Of a stretch of DNA of 64,000 nt, positions 47,093 through 58,741 are shown in pieces. The number at the start of each line of letters is the position of its first letter. The stretch's first letter is position 1. The notes beneath the pieces were generated by a model that saw only the letters and a list, made by a program, of their open reading frames with translations, was not told the DNA's origin and ran no database searches. Location of the stretch: the NCBI GenBank assembly GCA_016185245.1, contig JACPNZ010000031.1, forward strand, positions 171,079-235,078, in the 5' to 3' direction. This DNA comes from Hyphomicrobiales bacterium. GTDB taxonomy: Bacteria; Pseudomonadota; Alphaproteobacteria; Rhizobiales; Aestuariivirgaceae. Position numbers and translations under genes: made by a program.

Positions 47093-47132
47093 TGCAAGTC
47101 ATGTTCAATCTGGTAACTTGCATAATACAAGT
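47093..47132. promoter_or_regulatory. Inverted repeats in the HxlR/GFA divergent promoter
   Basis: TGCAAGT (47093-47099) is mirrored by ACTTGCA (47116-47122), and ACTTG (47116-47120) by CAAGT (47128-47132) after a 7-bp spacer. The region is AT-rich relative to its surroundings. These nested half-sites are a good candidate for the HxlR operator controlling both genes. Confidence 0.5.
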
Positions 47133-47146
47133 GAAGGGAGGGACCG

Positions 47147-47560
47147 ATGACCAGCCACCAGGGCCGCTGCCAGTGCGGCGCCGTCAGCTTCGACGTCACG
47201 GCCGAGCCGATCATGTCGGGCTTCTGTCATTGTCTCGATTGCCAGAAGGCCAGCGGCGCTCCTCATGTCATGCATGTGGCGTTTCCGGAACAGGCGATCC
47301 GCGTCCGCGGCGAGACCAGGGGATTTCAATCGCCGGCCGATTCCGGCGGCACAGTTACCCGCGAATTCTGCCCCATCTGCGGCAGCCGGCTGTTCGGTTC
47401 ATCGACCACCTTGCCGGGAATGAAGACCGTTCATGCCGCGGCCTTCGACGACCCCGCCGCTTTCAGCCCGATGATGACGGTCTATGCCAAGCGAGCCTTG
47501 CAGTGGGACCAGGTTGCGGCCAATCTGCCTTCATTCCTCGCCATGCCGCCCAACCCATGA
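47147..47560 (+). CDS. GFA family zinc-binding protein
   Basis: A 137-residue protein of the glutathione-dependent formaldehyde-activating (GFA/Mss4-like) fold. The zinc cysteines are in GRCQCGAV, CHCLDCQKAS and FCPICGSRL. Family members bind or handle S-hydroxymethylglutathione or other adducts, but most are uncharacterised. It is divergent from the HxlR regulator and overlaps the TfoX-like gene by ATGA. Confidence 0.88.
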   Translation: MTSHQGRCQCGAVSFDVTAEPIMSGFCHCLDCQKASGAPHVMHVAFPEQAIRVRGETRGFQSPADSGGTVTREFCPICGSRLFGSSTTLPGMKTVHAAAFDDPAAFSPMMTVYAKRALQWDQVAANLPSFLAMPPNP

Positions 47561-47901
47561 GTCTCGATCAACGCCTGCGCCAATTGCTTGCGCCCCATGG
47601 CGCCGAGAGCAAGCGCATGTTCGGCGGCACCTGCTTTCTGATCGGGGGCAACATGCTGATCGGCACGCTGAAGGATGGTCTTATCGTGCGGGTCGGCAAG
47701 GAGGCCCATGGCAAGGCGATCGGCCGCAAGGGGGCGAGGACCTTCGACATGACCGGGCGCCCGATGGAGGGCTTCGTCTCGGTCGACGGCGACGCAGTGA
47801 AGAGCGATGCTGCGCTTCGCCAGTGGGTCGACCTGGCGCTCGCCTTCGTTCACACCCTGCCGCCCAAGGCAAAGAAACCGGCGAAGGATCGGAAACGCTA
47901 G
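47557..47901 (+). CDS. TfoX/Sxy N-terminal domain protein
   Basis: A 114-residue protein with the TfoX N-terminal fold. The GAESKRMFGGTCFLIGGNM segment and RVGKEAHGKAIG are typical. It ends with a lysine-rich tail (AKKPAKDRKR) that may bind nucleic acid. Only the N-terminal domain of the competence regulator TfoX is present, as in many stand-alone relatives of unknown function. It overlaps the GFA gene by ATGA, so the pair is coexpressed. Confidence 0.85.
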   Translation: MSLDQRLRQLLAPHGAESKRMFGGTCFLIGGNMLIGTLKDGLIVRVGKEAHGKAIGRKGARTFDMTGRPMEGFVSVDGDAVKSDAALRQWVDLALAFVHTLPPKAKKPAKDRKR

Positions 47902-48001
47902 TACCGGGTTTTCCGCACTCCGGCGGGCTGCGGCAAAATCGGCAACACTTGCCGGAGTCCCTGTGGCACACTCACAGTGTCCGTATCTCAGGGAGGACCC
48001 C

Positions 48002-49831
48002 ATGCCGGATCACAATTCACCATCGCGCGCCCGTCAGCTCAGCCCGCTGCGCAATTCGACCGCCGCAACCACCGTCAGCGAACTGGTCGCCGAACAGCTC
48101 CGCCATTTCTCCATCGACCCGGAAAGCGAACATGGCCGCGCCATGGCCGCCCTGGCCAGCAGTCTCTACGAGGCAAATCTCGCGGCCCAGGATCTCGTCG
48201 CCATCACGGCCAAGTCGTTGTCGGGTCTCGACCGCAAGGACCGCATCGCCTGGTTCAACGCCAAACGCTTCGCCTGCTTCCAGCTGGCCAAGGTGCTCGA
48301 CAATCTCCAGACCCCGATGCGCCACACCTATCAGTCGCTGGCCGGCCGGCGTGGGCCCGAGGCCGCCCGCGGTCCCTATCCAATCTTCGACAACGTGACC
48401 GCGATCTTCTCGGCAACTCCGGTCATAGCCCGCACCGCCACCTATCTCTATGCCTGTGTTGAATGGGTGGAGGATGCCTTCAAGGGCAAGGAACTGCTGC
48501 ACGAAATCTATTCGCGCCTCCTCAACCCGACGTCGGTGAGTCTTGCCAACCACATCGTCGACGTCGAAGCGGGACCGCTGGCGCACGACTATTTCGCCTG
48601 GAACTTCAACTCCGGCATGGCCGCCGTCGATGGCACGCTCGCCCACCTGGTCGGCTACCAGGACATCGTGCTGTCGAGCCGCAACGTCTATGGCGGCGTC
48701 TATCAGCTGCTGCACGACTGGTACGGCAAGCGCAGCAATCTCGATGTCGCGGTGCGCTGGTTCGACGGATTCACGACGGATGAATTCGCCAGCGCGCTCG
48801 CAAGGGTCAAGCAGGACTGCGCCGACCGGCTAGCGGCAGGCCGCCGCATCTATGTCTATCTCGAAAGCCCCTGCAACCCGCATGGCCATGTGCTGGATGT
48901 GGCCGGCATCTGCCGCATTGCCCACCGGGCCGGTCTCACGGTCATCTGCGACGCAACCGTCGGCACGCCATTCTTGCAGCCGGTGCTGCGCCGCGACGAT
49001 CCAATGGAGAGGCCCGACTATGTCATCCACTCCTACACCAAGGATCTGGCCGGTTACGGAGCTACCACGGCGGGCGTGGTGATTGCCCGCAACGCCCACA
49101 TGTTCCTGCCCAAGGGCAGTAGCGCCACCATCACCGGCCCCGATGGACAGAAGCAGACGGTCAATTGGGACGAGACCCTGTTCTGGAATGTCTATTATAT
49201 TAAGGGCGCCTTTCTCGATGCCGACAAGGCCTATGAGGTGATCAACGGCATGCGCACATTGGAGCTGCGCATGTTGTCGAAATGCATCACCACCATCGCC
49301 CTGGCCCGCGCCCTCAATCAGCACCCGCGCATTACCGTCAACTGTTCGGCCGTACCCGGCCATCCCAATGGGCGCTTGCGTGAGGCCAACATGTTTCTCG
49401 GCCTGCCGGCGCCGCTGTTCACCATCGATTTCGAGCCCCGCTCCGGCGAGGCACCCTTGCCGCGCGATGCCTTCAAGGCGTTCTTCGACATGCTCGAGCC
49501 GACCTTCGGCCTGCAGGTGAGCCTCGGTCAGACCAATACCGTGGTGCTTTGCCCGGCCCTTACCAGCCACTCGGAAATGTCGAATGACGCCCTGGCCGAA
49601 GCCGGGATTTCGCCCACCACCATCCGCATCGCGGTCGGCAACGAGGACCCGCGGGTGCTGCTCGCCCATATCGCGCGGGCCGGCGAGCTTGCCTTCGAGG
49701 CCGCCGCTCCCGGCTTCTCGGCGGGATTCATGGCGGCGGCCGATGTCGACCGGCTCTATGAGGAGACCTATGTCGACGTTCACCGCCGCTATGTGAGGAG
49801 CCGTCCCAACATGGCCGAGCTGATGCGCTGA
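48002..49831 (+). CDS. Long PLP-dependent enzyme of the Cys/Met metabolism (gamma) family
   Basis: A 609-residue enzyme. The catalytic core (about 170-540) follows cystathionine gamma-synthase-type lyases: YSRLLNPTSVSLANHI, NFNSGMAAVDGTLAHL, YLESPCNPHGHVLDV and the PLP lysine at 347 in SYTKDLAGYGAT. It exceeds the usual ~390-420 residues by an N-terminal helical domain of about 160 residues and extra C-terminal sequence. ATG 48002 has a GGGAGGA box before it. It is convergent with the phosphonate-oxidising pair. The substrate is unknown; a sulfur-amino-acid or C-S/C-P lyase role is conjecture. Confidence 0.8.
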   Translation: MPDHNSPSRARQLSPLRNSTAATTVSELVAEQLRHFSIDPESEHGRAMAALASSLYEANLAAQDLVAITAKSLSGLDRKDRIAWFNAKRFACFQLAKVLDNLQTPMRHTYQSLAGRRGPEAARGPYPIFDNVTAIFSATPVIARTATYLYACVEWVEDAFKGKELLHEIYSRLLNPTSVSLANHIVDVEAGPLAHDYFAWNFNSGMAAVDGTLAHLVGYQDIVLSSRNVYGGVYQLLHDWYGKRSNLDVAVRWFDGFTTDEFASALARVKQDCADRLAAGRRIYVYLESPCNPHGHVLDVAGICRIAHRAGLTVICDATVGTPFLQPVLRRDDPMERPDYVIHSYTKDLAGYGATTAGVVIARNAHMFLPKGSSATITGPDGQKQTVNWDETLFWNVYYIKGAFLDADKAYEVINGMRTLELRMLSKCITTIALARALNQHPRITVNCSAVPGHPNGRLREANMFLGLPAPLFTIDFEPRSGEAPLPRDAFKAFFDMLEPTFGLQVSLGQTNTVVLCPALTSHSEMSNDALAEAGISPTTIRIAVGNEDPRVLLAHIARAGELAFEAAAPGFSAGFMAAADVDRLYEETYVDVHRRYVRSRPNMAELMR

Positions 49832-49835
49832 AATC

Positions 49836-51616
<1,781 letters not shown>

Positions 51617-51664
51617 CTATAGGCTCGGCCCGAATTTGTGTAGCGCAAAAGAGGCAATTCCCCC

Positions 51665-52876
51665 ATGGCGAAGATCAAGGTCCGGAACCCGGTTGTCGAG
51701 CTCGACGGCGACGAGATGACCCGCATTATCTGGGACCTGATCAAGCAGAAGCTGATCCGCCCCTATCTCGATGTCGATCTTCACTATTATGACCTTTCGG
51801 TCGAGAACCGCGATGCTACCGGCGACCAGGTGACCATTGATGCCGCCAACGCCATCAAGAAGCATGGCGTCGGCGTCAAGTGCGCCACGATCACCCCGGA
51901 CGAGGCCCGGGTCAAGGAATTCGGCCTGAAGCAGATGTGGAAATCGCCCAACGGCACCATCCGCAACATCCTGGGCGGCGTCATCTTCCGTGAACCGATC
52001 ATCTGCGCCAACGTGCCGCGCCTCGTTCCCGGCTGGACCCAGCCGATCATCATCGGCCGCCACGCTTTCGGCGACCAGTACCGGGCCACCGACTTCACAT
52101 TCCCCGGCAAGGGCACGCTCACCATCAAGTTCGTCGGCGAAGACGGCAAGGTGATCGAACGGGAAGTGTTCAAGGCACCGGGCGCCGGCGTCGCCATGGC
52201 GATGTACAATCTCGACGAGTCGATCGAGGAATTCGCCAGAGCCTCGCTGAACTACGGGCTGGCCCGCAACTATCCCGTCTACCTCTCGACCAAGAACACC
52301 ATCCTCAAAGCCTATGACGGGCGCTTCAAGGACATCTTCCAGACCGTCTTCGAGGCCGAATTCAAGGCCGAATACGTGAAGCGCAAGCTCACCTACGAGC
52401 ATCGGCTGATCGACGACATGGTGGCCTCGGCGATGAAATGGACCGGTGGCTATATCTGGGCCTGCAAGAACTACGATGGCGACGTGCAATCGGATCTGGT
52501 GGCGCAAGGCTATGGTTCCCTCGGCCTGATGACTTCGGTGCTGATGACGCCGGACGGCAAGACGGTCGAGGCGGAAGCCGCCCACGGTACGGTCACCCGC
52601 CACTACCGCCTGCACCAGCAGGGCAAGCAGACCTCGACCAACTCCGCCGCCTCGATCTTCGCCTGGACCGGCGGCCTCAAGCATCGCGCCAAGCTTGACG
52701 GCAATGAGGCGCTCGCCAAATTCGCCGCGACATTGGAGAAGGTGACGGTTGCGACCATCGAAGAAGGCAAGATGACCAAGGATCTCGCCGTGCTTATCGG
52801 GCCCGATCAAGGCTGGCTCACCACCGAAGGCTTCCTCGATGCGATCGATGCAAACTTGCAGAAGGCCATGGCATGA
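51665..52876 (+). CDS. icd: NADP-dependent isocitrate dehydrogenase
   Basis: A 403-residue homodimeric-type (eukaryote-like) isocitrate dehydrogenase of the TCA cycle. Features are [17 protein letters not shown] at the start, [13 protein letters not shown] (substrate phosphorylation/binding loop), [13 protein letters not shown] and [17 protein letters not shown] for NADP binding. Length and sequence match alphaproteobacterial Icd. It is followed by two GFA genes through an ATGA overlap. Confidence 0.97.
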   Translation: MAKIKVRNPVVELDGDEMTRIIWDLIKQKLIRPYLDVDLHYYDLSVENRDATGDQVTIDAANAIKKHGVGVKCATITPDEARVKEFGLKQMWKSPNGTIRNILGGVIFREPIICANVPRLVPGWTQPIIIGRHAFGDQYRATDFTFPGKGTLTIKFVGEDGKVIEREVFKAPGAGVAMAMYNLDESIEEFARASLNYGLARNYPVYLSTKNTILKAYDGRFKDIFQTVFEAEFKAEYVKRKLTYEHRLIDDMVASAMKWTGGYIWACKNYDGDVQSDLVAQGYGSLGLMTSVLMTPDGKTVEAEAAHGTVTRHYRLHQQGKQTSTNSAASIFAWTGGLKHRAKLDGNEALAKFAATLEKVTVATIEEGKMTKDLAVLIGPDQGWLTTEGFLDAIDANLQKAMA

Positions 52877-53340
52877 CCGCGCTGACCGGCGGCTGCCAGT
52901 GTGGCGCGGTGCGCTACCGGATTACTGGGCCCCTCGGCAAGGCCGGCATCTGCCATTGCCGCATGTGCCAGAAGGCCTTCGGCAGTTTCGGCGCGGCACT
53001 GGTGAAGGTGGCGGTGGCCGATCTTGCCTGGACACGCGGCACGCCCGGCAGCTTCCGCTCTTCGGCAGTCGTCGCCCGCGGCTTCTGTTCCGCCTGTGGC
53101 ACGCCGCTCTTCATGCGCGAGGATGGCGATCCGCGTTACGAGATTTCCATCGGCAGCCTCGATGATCCGGGCGCCATCGGGCCGATGACCGATCAGTCGG
53201 GCATCGAAAGCCGGGTGCCGTGGTTTGCCAGCATGTTCACCTTGCCCGAGCGCACGACGGCCGAGTGTCGTTCAGCGGAGGACCTGGTGAAGCTCAAGAG
53301 CCTGCAACATCCCGATCATGACACGGAGCATTGGCCATGA
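52873..53340 (+). CDS. GFA family zinc-binding protein (tandem copy 1)
   Basis: A 155-residue GFA/Mss4-like protein with zinc cysteines in [21 protein letters not shown] and [10 protein letters not shown]. It overlaps icd by ATGA and the next gene likewise, so icd and both GFA genes are one transcript. The two copies share identical [11 protein letters not shown] and closely similar ends ([10 protein letters not shown] versus LKSRQHPDRE), showing a tandem duplication. The biochemical role is unknown; S-hydroxymethylglutathione binding is the family precedent. Confidence 0.87.
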   Translation: MTALTGGCQCGAVRYRITGPLGKAGICHCRMCQKAFGSFGAALVKVAVADLAWTRGTPGSFRSSAVVARGFCSACGTPLFMREDGDPRYEISIGSLDDPGAIGPMTDQSGIESRVPWFASMFTLPERTTAECRSAEDLVKLKSLQHPDHDTEHWP

Positions 53341-53798
53341 CAGATAGAGTTCCCATCACCGGCGGCTGCCAGTGCGGCGCGGTGCGCTATGCGATTCATG
53401 GGGCGCTGGAAAATCCGCACATCTGCCATTGCCGCATGTGCCAGAAGGCCTTCGGCAATTATTTCGCCGCCCTCGTCGGCGCCAAGAAGGCGGAGCTACA
53501 ATGGGCCAGGGGCAAGCCGGAATTCTTTCGCTCCTCGGAGATCGTCGAGCGCGGCTTCTGCCGCGACTGCGGTACGCCGCTGTCCTTCGCCTACGACCAC
53601 TCGGAGCGCATCGCCGTGTCGATCGGCTCGCTCGACGAACCTTCGGCGGTGACGCCGGCACACCAGTTCGGCATCGAAAGCCGCCTGCCCGTTTTCGCCC
53701 TGCTGCACGAGCTTCCCGGCACCCGCACCGAAGACGACGTTCCACCCGACATGATGGCAAAACTCAAAAGCCGCCAACATCCCGATAGGGAGCGGTAG
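53337..53798 (+). CDS. GFA family zinc-binding protein (tandem copy 2)
   Basis: A 153-residue paralogue of the preceding gene with the same zinc motifs ([32 protein letters not shown]). ATG 53337 in an ATGA overlap is chosen over the TTG two codons earlier. The loop after the second cysteine pair differs (NYFAALVGAKK), which may change ligand choice. It ends just before a convergent DUF6356 gene. Confidence 0.87.
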   Translation: MTDRVPITGGCQCGAVRYAIHGALENPHICHCRMCQKAFGNYFAALVGAKKAELQWARGKPEFFRSSEIVERGFCRDCGTPLSFAYDHSERIAVSIGSLDEPSAVTPAHQFGIESRLPVFALLHELPGTRTEDDVPPDMMAKLKSRQHPDRER

Positions 53799-53800
53799 AC

Positions 53801-54061
53801 TTACGCGGTCCTGAGACCATCAGCAGCGGTTGATTTTGCCGAGGCCATCAGCGCGCGGCGGGCGCGGATTTCATCGTTCATTGCCAAGATCGCGGTGGAG
53901 GCGGTCGTCTCGCACACCGCCGGCACCATGCCATGGATCGCGGCGGCGAAGGCGGCGCGGAACAGCCGTGCCGAAAACCGCAAGGCGAAGGCCATATGCT
54001 CGAAATAGGATTCACCCACGGCGGCAGGATGGTCGGTGAAGGTCTTGGTCAGGATGCTCAT
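53801..54061 (-). CDS. DUF6356-like small protein
   Basis: An 86-residue helical protein with the pattern DHPAAVGESYFEHMAFALRFSARL and IHGMVPAVCETTAST, which I recognise as the DUF6356 family of Hyphomicrobiales. The central helix (about 24-52) is amphipathic to hydrophobic and may associate with membrane. It stops 2 bp from the end of the convergent GFA gene and is divergent from an Lrp regulator. Function unknown. Confidence 0.72.
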   Translation of the reverse strand: MSILTKTFTDHPAAVGESYFEHMAFALRFSARLFRAAFAAAIHGMVPAVCETTASTAILAMNDEIRARRALMASAKSTAADGLRTA

Positions 54062-54160
54062 GCGAATTCCCCTCGGCTGTGGGTGAAGTATGCCTCGGGG
54101 GCCAGGGGATGTGCTCCCAAACCGGTTGACGGCAGGCGTTAGTTTTAGGATATTATCCCA

Positions 54161-54643
54161 ATGTCTCAGGTATTACCTTCACTCGATCCCAGAGACCGCG
54201 AGATTCTTCGCGAGTTGCAGCGGGATTCGGCCCAGTCGATCGAGACCCTTGCCGGCAAGGTTCACCTCTCGCGCAATGCCTGCTGGCGGCGGGTGAAGCT
54301 CCTGGAAGAGGCGAGCGTCATCAGGGCCCAGGTGGCGCTGCTCGATCCGGCCAAGCTCAATCTCGGGCTCACCGCCTTCATCGCCATCCGCACCGCCCGG
54401 CACGAACCCGAGTGGCTGATCAAATTCGCCGCCGCGGTCAAAGACATTCCGGAAATCATCGGCGTCTACCGCACCACCGGCGAGACCGACTATCTGTTGC
54501 AGGCGGTGGTGCCCGACATCGCCGGCTATGACGCGCTCTACAAGCGGCTGATCGCGCGTATTCCGCTGACCGACGTGTCGTCGAGCTTCGTCATGGAGAA
54601 GATCAAGGAGACGACGGCCCTGCCGCTCGACTATGCCGGGTGA
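54161..54643 (+). CDS. Lrp/AsnC family transcriptional regulator
   Basis: A 160-residue regulator. The N-terminal helix-turn-helix (about 5-60) has LDPRDREILRELQRDS and VHLSRNACWRRVKLLEE; the C-terminal RAM domain has IPEIIGVYRTTGETDYLLQAV. It probably forms octamers that respond to an amino acid. It is divergent from the DUF6356 gene and ends directly against the convergent alaS stop. The target genes are not evident. The free RAM protein at 22887 could be a modulator. Confidence 0.92.
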   Translation: MSQVLPSLDPRDREILRELQRDSAQSIETLAGKVHLSRNACWRRVKLLEEASVIRAQVALLDPAKLNLGLTAFIAIRTARHEPEWLIKFAAAVKDIPEIIGVYRTTGETDYLLQAVVPDIAGYDALYKRLIARIPLTDVSSSFVMEKIKETTALPLDYAG

Positions 54644-57304
54644 TCAGCCGGAGATGGCCTGGCGGATCGCGGCCAATGCTTCGTCGGCCTTTGCCGCATC
54701 GGGGCCGCCGGCCTGGGCCATGTCGGGCCGGCCGCCGCCGCCCTTGCCGCCGAGCAAGCCTGCGCCGACGCGCACCAGATCGACGGCATTGAAGCGCGAA
54801 GTCAGGTCACTGGTCACCCCGACGATCAGCCCGGCGCGGCCCTCGTCATTGAGGCCGACCAGCGCCACGACGCCGGAGCCGAGCTTGGCCTTGCCGTCAT
54901 CGACCAGACCCTTGAGGTCGTTGGGCGAGATGCCTTTGAGAACCCGCGCCATGAATTTTACGCCATTCACGTCGCTGATGCCATCGTCGCCCTTGGTGGC
55001 ACCTCCGCCGAGGGCCAGCGCCTTCTTCGCCTCCGCTAGCTCACGCTCGAGCCGGCGGCGCTCGTCGATCAGGGCCTCGATGCGGGTGACGATATCGGAC
55101 TGCGGAGCCTTCAGCGCCGCCGCCGCCGCCTGCACCCGGCGATCCTGTTCCTCGAAATAGGCGCGCGCCGCCGGGCCGGCCAGCGCCTCGATCCGCCGCA
55201 CCCCGGCGGCTACCGCACTTTCGGACAGGACCTTGATGAGGCCGATGTCGCCGGTGGCGCGTACATGGGTGCCGCCGCACAGTTCCAGGGAATAGATGGG
55301 CCGGCCGGCGCCATGTTCATTGCGGCCCATCGAAACGACGCGCACCTCGTCGCCGTATTTCTCGCCAAATAGCGCCATGGCGCCCTCGGCGATCGCCGCA
55401 TCGACCGACATGAGCCGGGTCGTCACCGCATCGTTCTGCAGCACCATCTCGTTAGCGATCTGCTCGACCTGGGCAATCTCATCGCGGCTCATCGCCTTGT
55501 TGTGGGAAATATCGAAGCGCAGCCGGTTGGGCTCGACCAGGGAGCCCTTCTGGGCCACATGGGTTCCAAGCGTCAGGCGCAGAGCCTCGTGCAAGAGATG
55601 GGTGGCCGAGTGATGGATACGGTTGCCGGAGCGCCTGCTATGATCGACGGCCAATTCGGCGGCGGCCTGGAGCTTCAGCGTCCCCTCCTCCACCACGCCG
55701 ATGTGGACAACGAGATCGCCGAGCTTCTTCTGGGCGTCGGTCACCCGGAACACGGCACCCTCGGCGGTGCGAATGACGCCATGGTCGCCGGTCTGGCCGC
55801 CGGATTCGCCATAGAACGGCGTCTGGTTGAGGATAAGCGCGCCCCTTTGGCCTTTCGTCAGTGTACTGACGTCCTTGCCATCCGCCACGATGGCGCGAAC
55901 GATGCCTTCGGCCTTCTCGGTGTCGTAGCCGAGGAATTCGGATGCGCCACAGCGCTCGCGGATGTCGAACCAGATGGTTTCGGTCTGGGCTTCGCCGGTG
56001 CCCTTCCAGGCCTTGCGGGCCTCGTCGCGCTGGGCCTCCATGGCGGCGCCGAAAGTGGCCGTGTCGACACCGATGCCGCGCGGCTTCAGCGCATCCTGGG
56101 TGAGATCGAGGGGGAAGCCATAGGTATCGTAAAGCTTGAAGGCGGTGGCGCCGGAGAAAATGTCGCCCTTGCCGAGGGATGCCGATTCCTCGTCGAGGAT
56201 GCGCAGGCCCCGCTCCAGCGTCTTGCGGAAGCGGCTTTCCTCAAGCCGCAGCGTCTCGGCGATCATCTCCTGGCCGCGGATCAGTTCCGGATAGGCGGCC
56301 CCCATCTCGCGGGCGAGTGCCGGCACCAGCTTCCACATCAAGGGCTCGCGGGCGCCGAGGAGCTCGGCATGGCGCATGGCGCGGCGCATGATGCGGCGGA
56401 GCACATAGCCCCGGCCCTCGTTCGACGGCAGGACCCCATCGGCGATAAGGAAGGAAGCGGCCCGCAGATGATCGGCGATCACCCGGTTCGAGGCCTTGTT
56501 CCTGCCCTCGGCCAACACTCCGGTGTGCTCGACGATCGCCGCGATCAGCGCTTTGAACAGGTCGGTCTCATAATTGTCGTGGGTGCCCTGCAGCACGGCG
56601 GCGATGCGTTCGAGCCCCATGCCGGTGTCGATCGACGGTCTCGGCAGGCTGACCCGCTCGTCCTTGCTCACCTGCTCGTACTGCATGAACACCAGATTCC
56701 AGATCTCGATGAAGCGGTCGCCGTCGGCCTCGGCCGAACCGGGAGGCCCGCCTGGAATCCTGTCGCCGTGGTCGAAGAAGATTTCCGAGCACGGCCCACA
56801 GGGGCCGGTGTCGCCCATGGCCCAGAAATTATCCGAGGTCGGGATGCGGATGATGCGGCTGTCGGGAAGGCCGGCGATCTTCCTCCACAGGGCGTGGGCC
56901 TCGTCGTCCTCGGAATAGACGGTGGTGGTCAGCCGGTCCCTGGGCAGCCCGTATTCCTTGGTGATCAGCGTCCAGGCCCATTCGATCGCCTCGGCCTTGA
57001 AATAATCGCCGAAGGAGAAATTGCCGAGCATCTCGAAGAAGGTGTGATGGCGCGCCGTGTAGCCGACATTGTCGAGATCGTTGTGCTTGCCGCCGGCGCG
57101 TACGCATTTCTGCGCCGTGGTGGCGCGCACGTAAGGGCGCTTCTCGACCCCGGTGAAGACGTTCTTGAACTGCACCATGCCGGAATTGGCGAACATGAGG
57201 GTGGGATCGTTGCGCGGCACCAAGGGCGAGGAGGCGACAACCTCGTGGCCATGGCGGCGGAAAAAATCGAGAAAGGTCGAACGGATTTGCGCAAGCGTGG
57301 ACAT
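54644..57304 (-). CDS. alaS: Alanyl-tRNA synthetase
   Basis: An 886-residue class II synthetase. Aminoacylation domain motifs are [13 protein letters not shown] at the start and the [13 protein letters not shown] region. The editing domain zinc site is [11 protein letters not shown] and [13 protein letters not shown]-terminal C-Ala domain with [14 protein letters not shown] completes it. The length is normal. The stop is adjacent to that of the convergent Lrp gene. The alaS-recA order is standard in Hyphomicrobiales. Confidence 0.98.
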   Translation of the reverse strand: MSTLAQIRSTFLDFFRRHGHEVVASSPLVPRNDPTLMFANSGMVQFKNVFTGVEKRPYVRATTAQKCVRAGGKHNDLDNVGYTARHHTFFEMLGNFSFGDYFKAEAIEWAWTLITKEYGLPRDRLTTTVYSEDDEAHALWRKIAGLPDSRIIRIPTSDNFWAMGDTGPCGPCSEIFFDHGDRIPGGPPGSAEADGDRFIEIWNLVFMQYEQVSKDERVSLPRPSIDTGMGLERIAAVLQGTHDNYETDLFKALIAAIVEHTGVLAEGRNKASNRVIADHLRAASFLIADGVLPSNEGRGYVLRRIMRRAMRHAELLGAREPLMWKLVPALAREMGAAYPELIRGQEMIAETLRLEESRFRKTLERGLRILDEESASLGKGDIFSGATAFKLYDTYGFPLDLTQDALKPRGIGVDTATFGAAMEAQRDEARKAWKGTGEAQTETIWFDIRERCGASEFLGYDTEKAEGIVRAIVADGKDVSTLTKGQRGALILNQTPFYGESGGQTGDHGVIRTAEGAVFRVTDAQKKLGDLVVHIGVVEEGTLKLQAAAELAVDHSRRSGNRIHHSATHLLHEALRLTLGTHVAQKGSLVEPNRLRFDISHNKAMSRDEIAQVEQIANEMVLQNDAVTTRLMSVDAAIAEGAMALFGEKYGDEVRVVSMGRNEHGAGRPIYSLELCGGTHVRATGDIGLIKVLSESAVAAGVRRIEALAGPAARAYFEEQDRRVQAAAAALKAPQSDIVTRIEALIDERRRLERELAEAKKALALGGGATKGDDGISDVNGVKFMARVLKGISPNDLKGLVDDGKAKLGSGVVALVGLNDEGRAGLIVGVTSDLTSRFNAVDLVRVGAGLLGGKGGGGRPDMAQAGGPDAAKADEALAAIRQAISG

Positions 57305-57421
57305 GGTCAGGGATCAGTGGTCAGGGATCAGAAATCACAGGTCGATTATCAGATTGAGGGGAGTTTTCCACTGTAAATTTCGGCAACGTCGATCCTTCTG
57401 ATTTCTGACTTCTGATCACTG
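57305..57421. repeat. TCAGGGATCAG/TTCTGA short-period repeats around the alaS leader
   Basis: GGTCAGGGATCAG occurs twice with a 14-bp period (57305-57317 and 57319-57331), followed by degenerate units. At 57395-57421 units of TTCTGATTTCTGACTTCTGATCACTG run as their partial inverse complement. The arrangement (short-period repeats facing their inverse across an AT-rich middle) parallels the 43654-43734 element with a different unit. Confidence 0.6.
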
Positions 57422-57434
57422 CCCCCAAACGAAC

Positions 57435-57518
57435 GACGCCCTCCGGGGGCGGCGGAGGGCGTCTGGCTCGCCGGTGTGTGGGGCCACACCTAGCGTCCGG
57501 CGCCGGGGAAGGCGCCGG
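57435..57518 (-). terminator. Hairpin cluster downstream of recA
   Basis: In recA reading order the stems are CCGGCGCC/GGCGCCGG (57497-57518), GTGTGG/CCACAC (57476-57489) and a perfect 11-bp stem GACGCCCTCCG/CGGAGGGCGTC (57435-57463). They lie between the recA stop and the alaS leader. No T-run follows, so factor-dependent termination or mRNA end protection is more likely than classical intrinsic termination. Confidence 0.6.
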
Positions 57519-57544
57519 GATCGGAAATGTTGCGGGAAGGACCG

Positions 57545-58615
57545 TCAGTCCTCGGCTGCGGCGTCCTTGCCGGCGCCATGGCCGAGGGCGGCGGCGACGA
57601 GGCCGGCATTGCCGCGAATCGCCGCCTCGATGGCGGCCGCCATGTCCGGGTTCTGGCGCAGGAAGGACTTGGCGTTCTCGCGGCCCTGGCCGATGCGCTC
57701 GCCGTTGTAGGAGAACCACGAGCCCGACTTGTCGACGACGCCGGCGGTGACGCCCAAGTCGACCAGCTCGCCCACCTTGGAAATGCCTTCGCCATACATG
57801 ATGTCGAATTCCACTTCCCGGAAGGGCGGCGCCACCTTGTTCTTCACCACCTTGACGCGGGTCTGATTGCCGACCACCTGGTCGCGGTCCTTGATGGCGC
57901 CGATGCGGCGGATGTCGAGACGGACGGAGGCGTAGAATTTGAGGGCATTGCCGCCCGAGGTGGTTTCGGGCGAGCCGAACATGACGCCGATCTTCATGCG
58001 GATCTGGTTGATGAAGATCACCATGCAGTTCGATTTGGAAATCGAGCCGGTGAGCTTGCGAAGCGCCTGGCTCATCAGGCGGGCCTGCAGGCCGGGGAGC
58101 TGGTCGCCCATCTCGCCCTCGAGTTCGGCGCGGGGTGTGAGGGCCGCCACCGAGTCGATCACCAGCACTTCAACCGCACCGGAGCGCACCAGCGTGTCGG
58201 CAATCTCGAGGGCCTGTTCACCGGTGTCGGGCTGGGAAATCAACAGATCGTCGACATTGACCCCGAGCTTCTTGGCATAGACCGGGTCGAGGGCATGTTC
58301 GGCATCGATGAAGGCTGTGATGCCGCCGCGCTTCTGGGCTTCGGCCACGACATGCAGCGCCAGTGTCGTCTTGCCCGAGGATTCGGGCCCGAAAATCTCG
58401 ATGACCCGCCCTCGGGGAAGGCCGCCGATGCCAAGGGCAATGTCAAGCCCGAGGGAGCCGGACGAAATCGCCTCGACTTCCATCGCCGTGTTGGCGCCGA
58501 GCTTCATGATCGACCCCTTGCCGAAAGCCCGTTCGATCTGGCTCAGGGCGGCATCCAGCGCCTTGTTCTTGTCCATGGAAGAGTTCTCGATAACCCGAAG
58601 ATTCGCCTGCCCCAT
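57545..58615 (-). CDS. recA: Recombinase RecA
   Basis: A 356-residue DNA recombinase and LexA co-protease. Walker A is GPESSGKTT; other signatures are [31 protein letters not shown] sequence, [32 protein letters not shown] (seen as successive parts) and the acidic/Ala-rich tail ending AAAED. An alphaproteobacterial LexA box lies 73 bp upstream, so it is SOS-induced. Confidence 0.98.
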   Translation of the reverse strand: MGQANLRVIENSSMDKNKALDAALSQIERAFGKGSIMKLGANTAMEVEAISSGSLGLDIALGIGGLPRGRVIEIFGPESSGKTTLALHVVAEAQKRGGITAFIDAEHALDPVYAKKLGVNVDDLLISQPDTGEQALEIADTLVRSGAVEVLVIDSVAALTPRAELEGEMGDQLPGLQARLMSQALRKLTGSISKSNCMVIFINQIRMKIGVMFGSPETTSGGNALKFYASVRLDIRRIGAIKDRDQVVGNQTRVKVVKNKVAPPFREVEFDIMYGEGISKVGELVDLGVTAGVVDKSGSWFSYNGERIGQGRENAKSFLRQNPDMAAAIEAAIRGNAGLVAAALGHGAGKDAAAED

Positions 58616-58687
58616 TGCTCAACTCCTTATTCCATATGGGTCCGCCGGACGCAAATGACGGTGGTTCGTCGACGGTGTTTGCACTAT

Positions 58688-58702
58688 GTTCTATTTTTGT
58701 TC
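58688..58702 (-). promoter_or_regulatory. LexA (SOS) box upstream of recA
   Basis: GTTC-TATTTTT-GTTC matches exactly the alphaproteobacterial SOS operator GTTC-N7-GTTC, here read on the plus strand (GAAC-N7-GAAC in the recA direction). It lies 73 bp before the recA start codon in an AT-rich promoter region. The operator type itself supports alphaproteobacterial origin. Confidence 0.9.
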
Positions 58703-58741
58703 GAGTTGCAAGGAACAAAATGTGGCGAACGCTCCCCATGG

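Noticed and set aside
55502..57376. Plus-strand 624-codon frame opposite alaS
   Set aside because: alaS is unambiguous. The antisense product has the biased composition of a GC-rich shadow.
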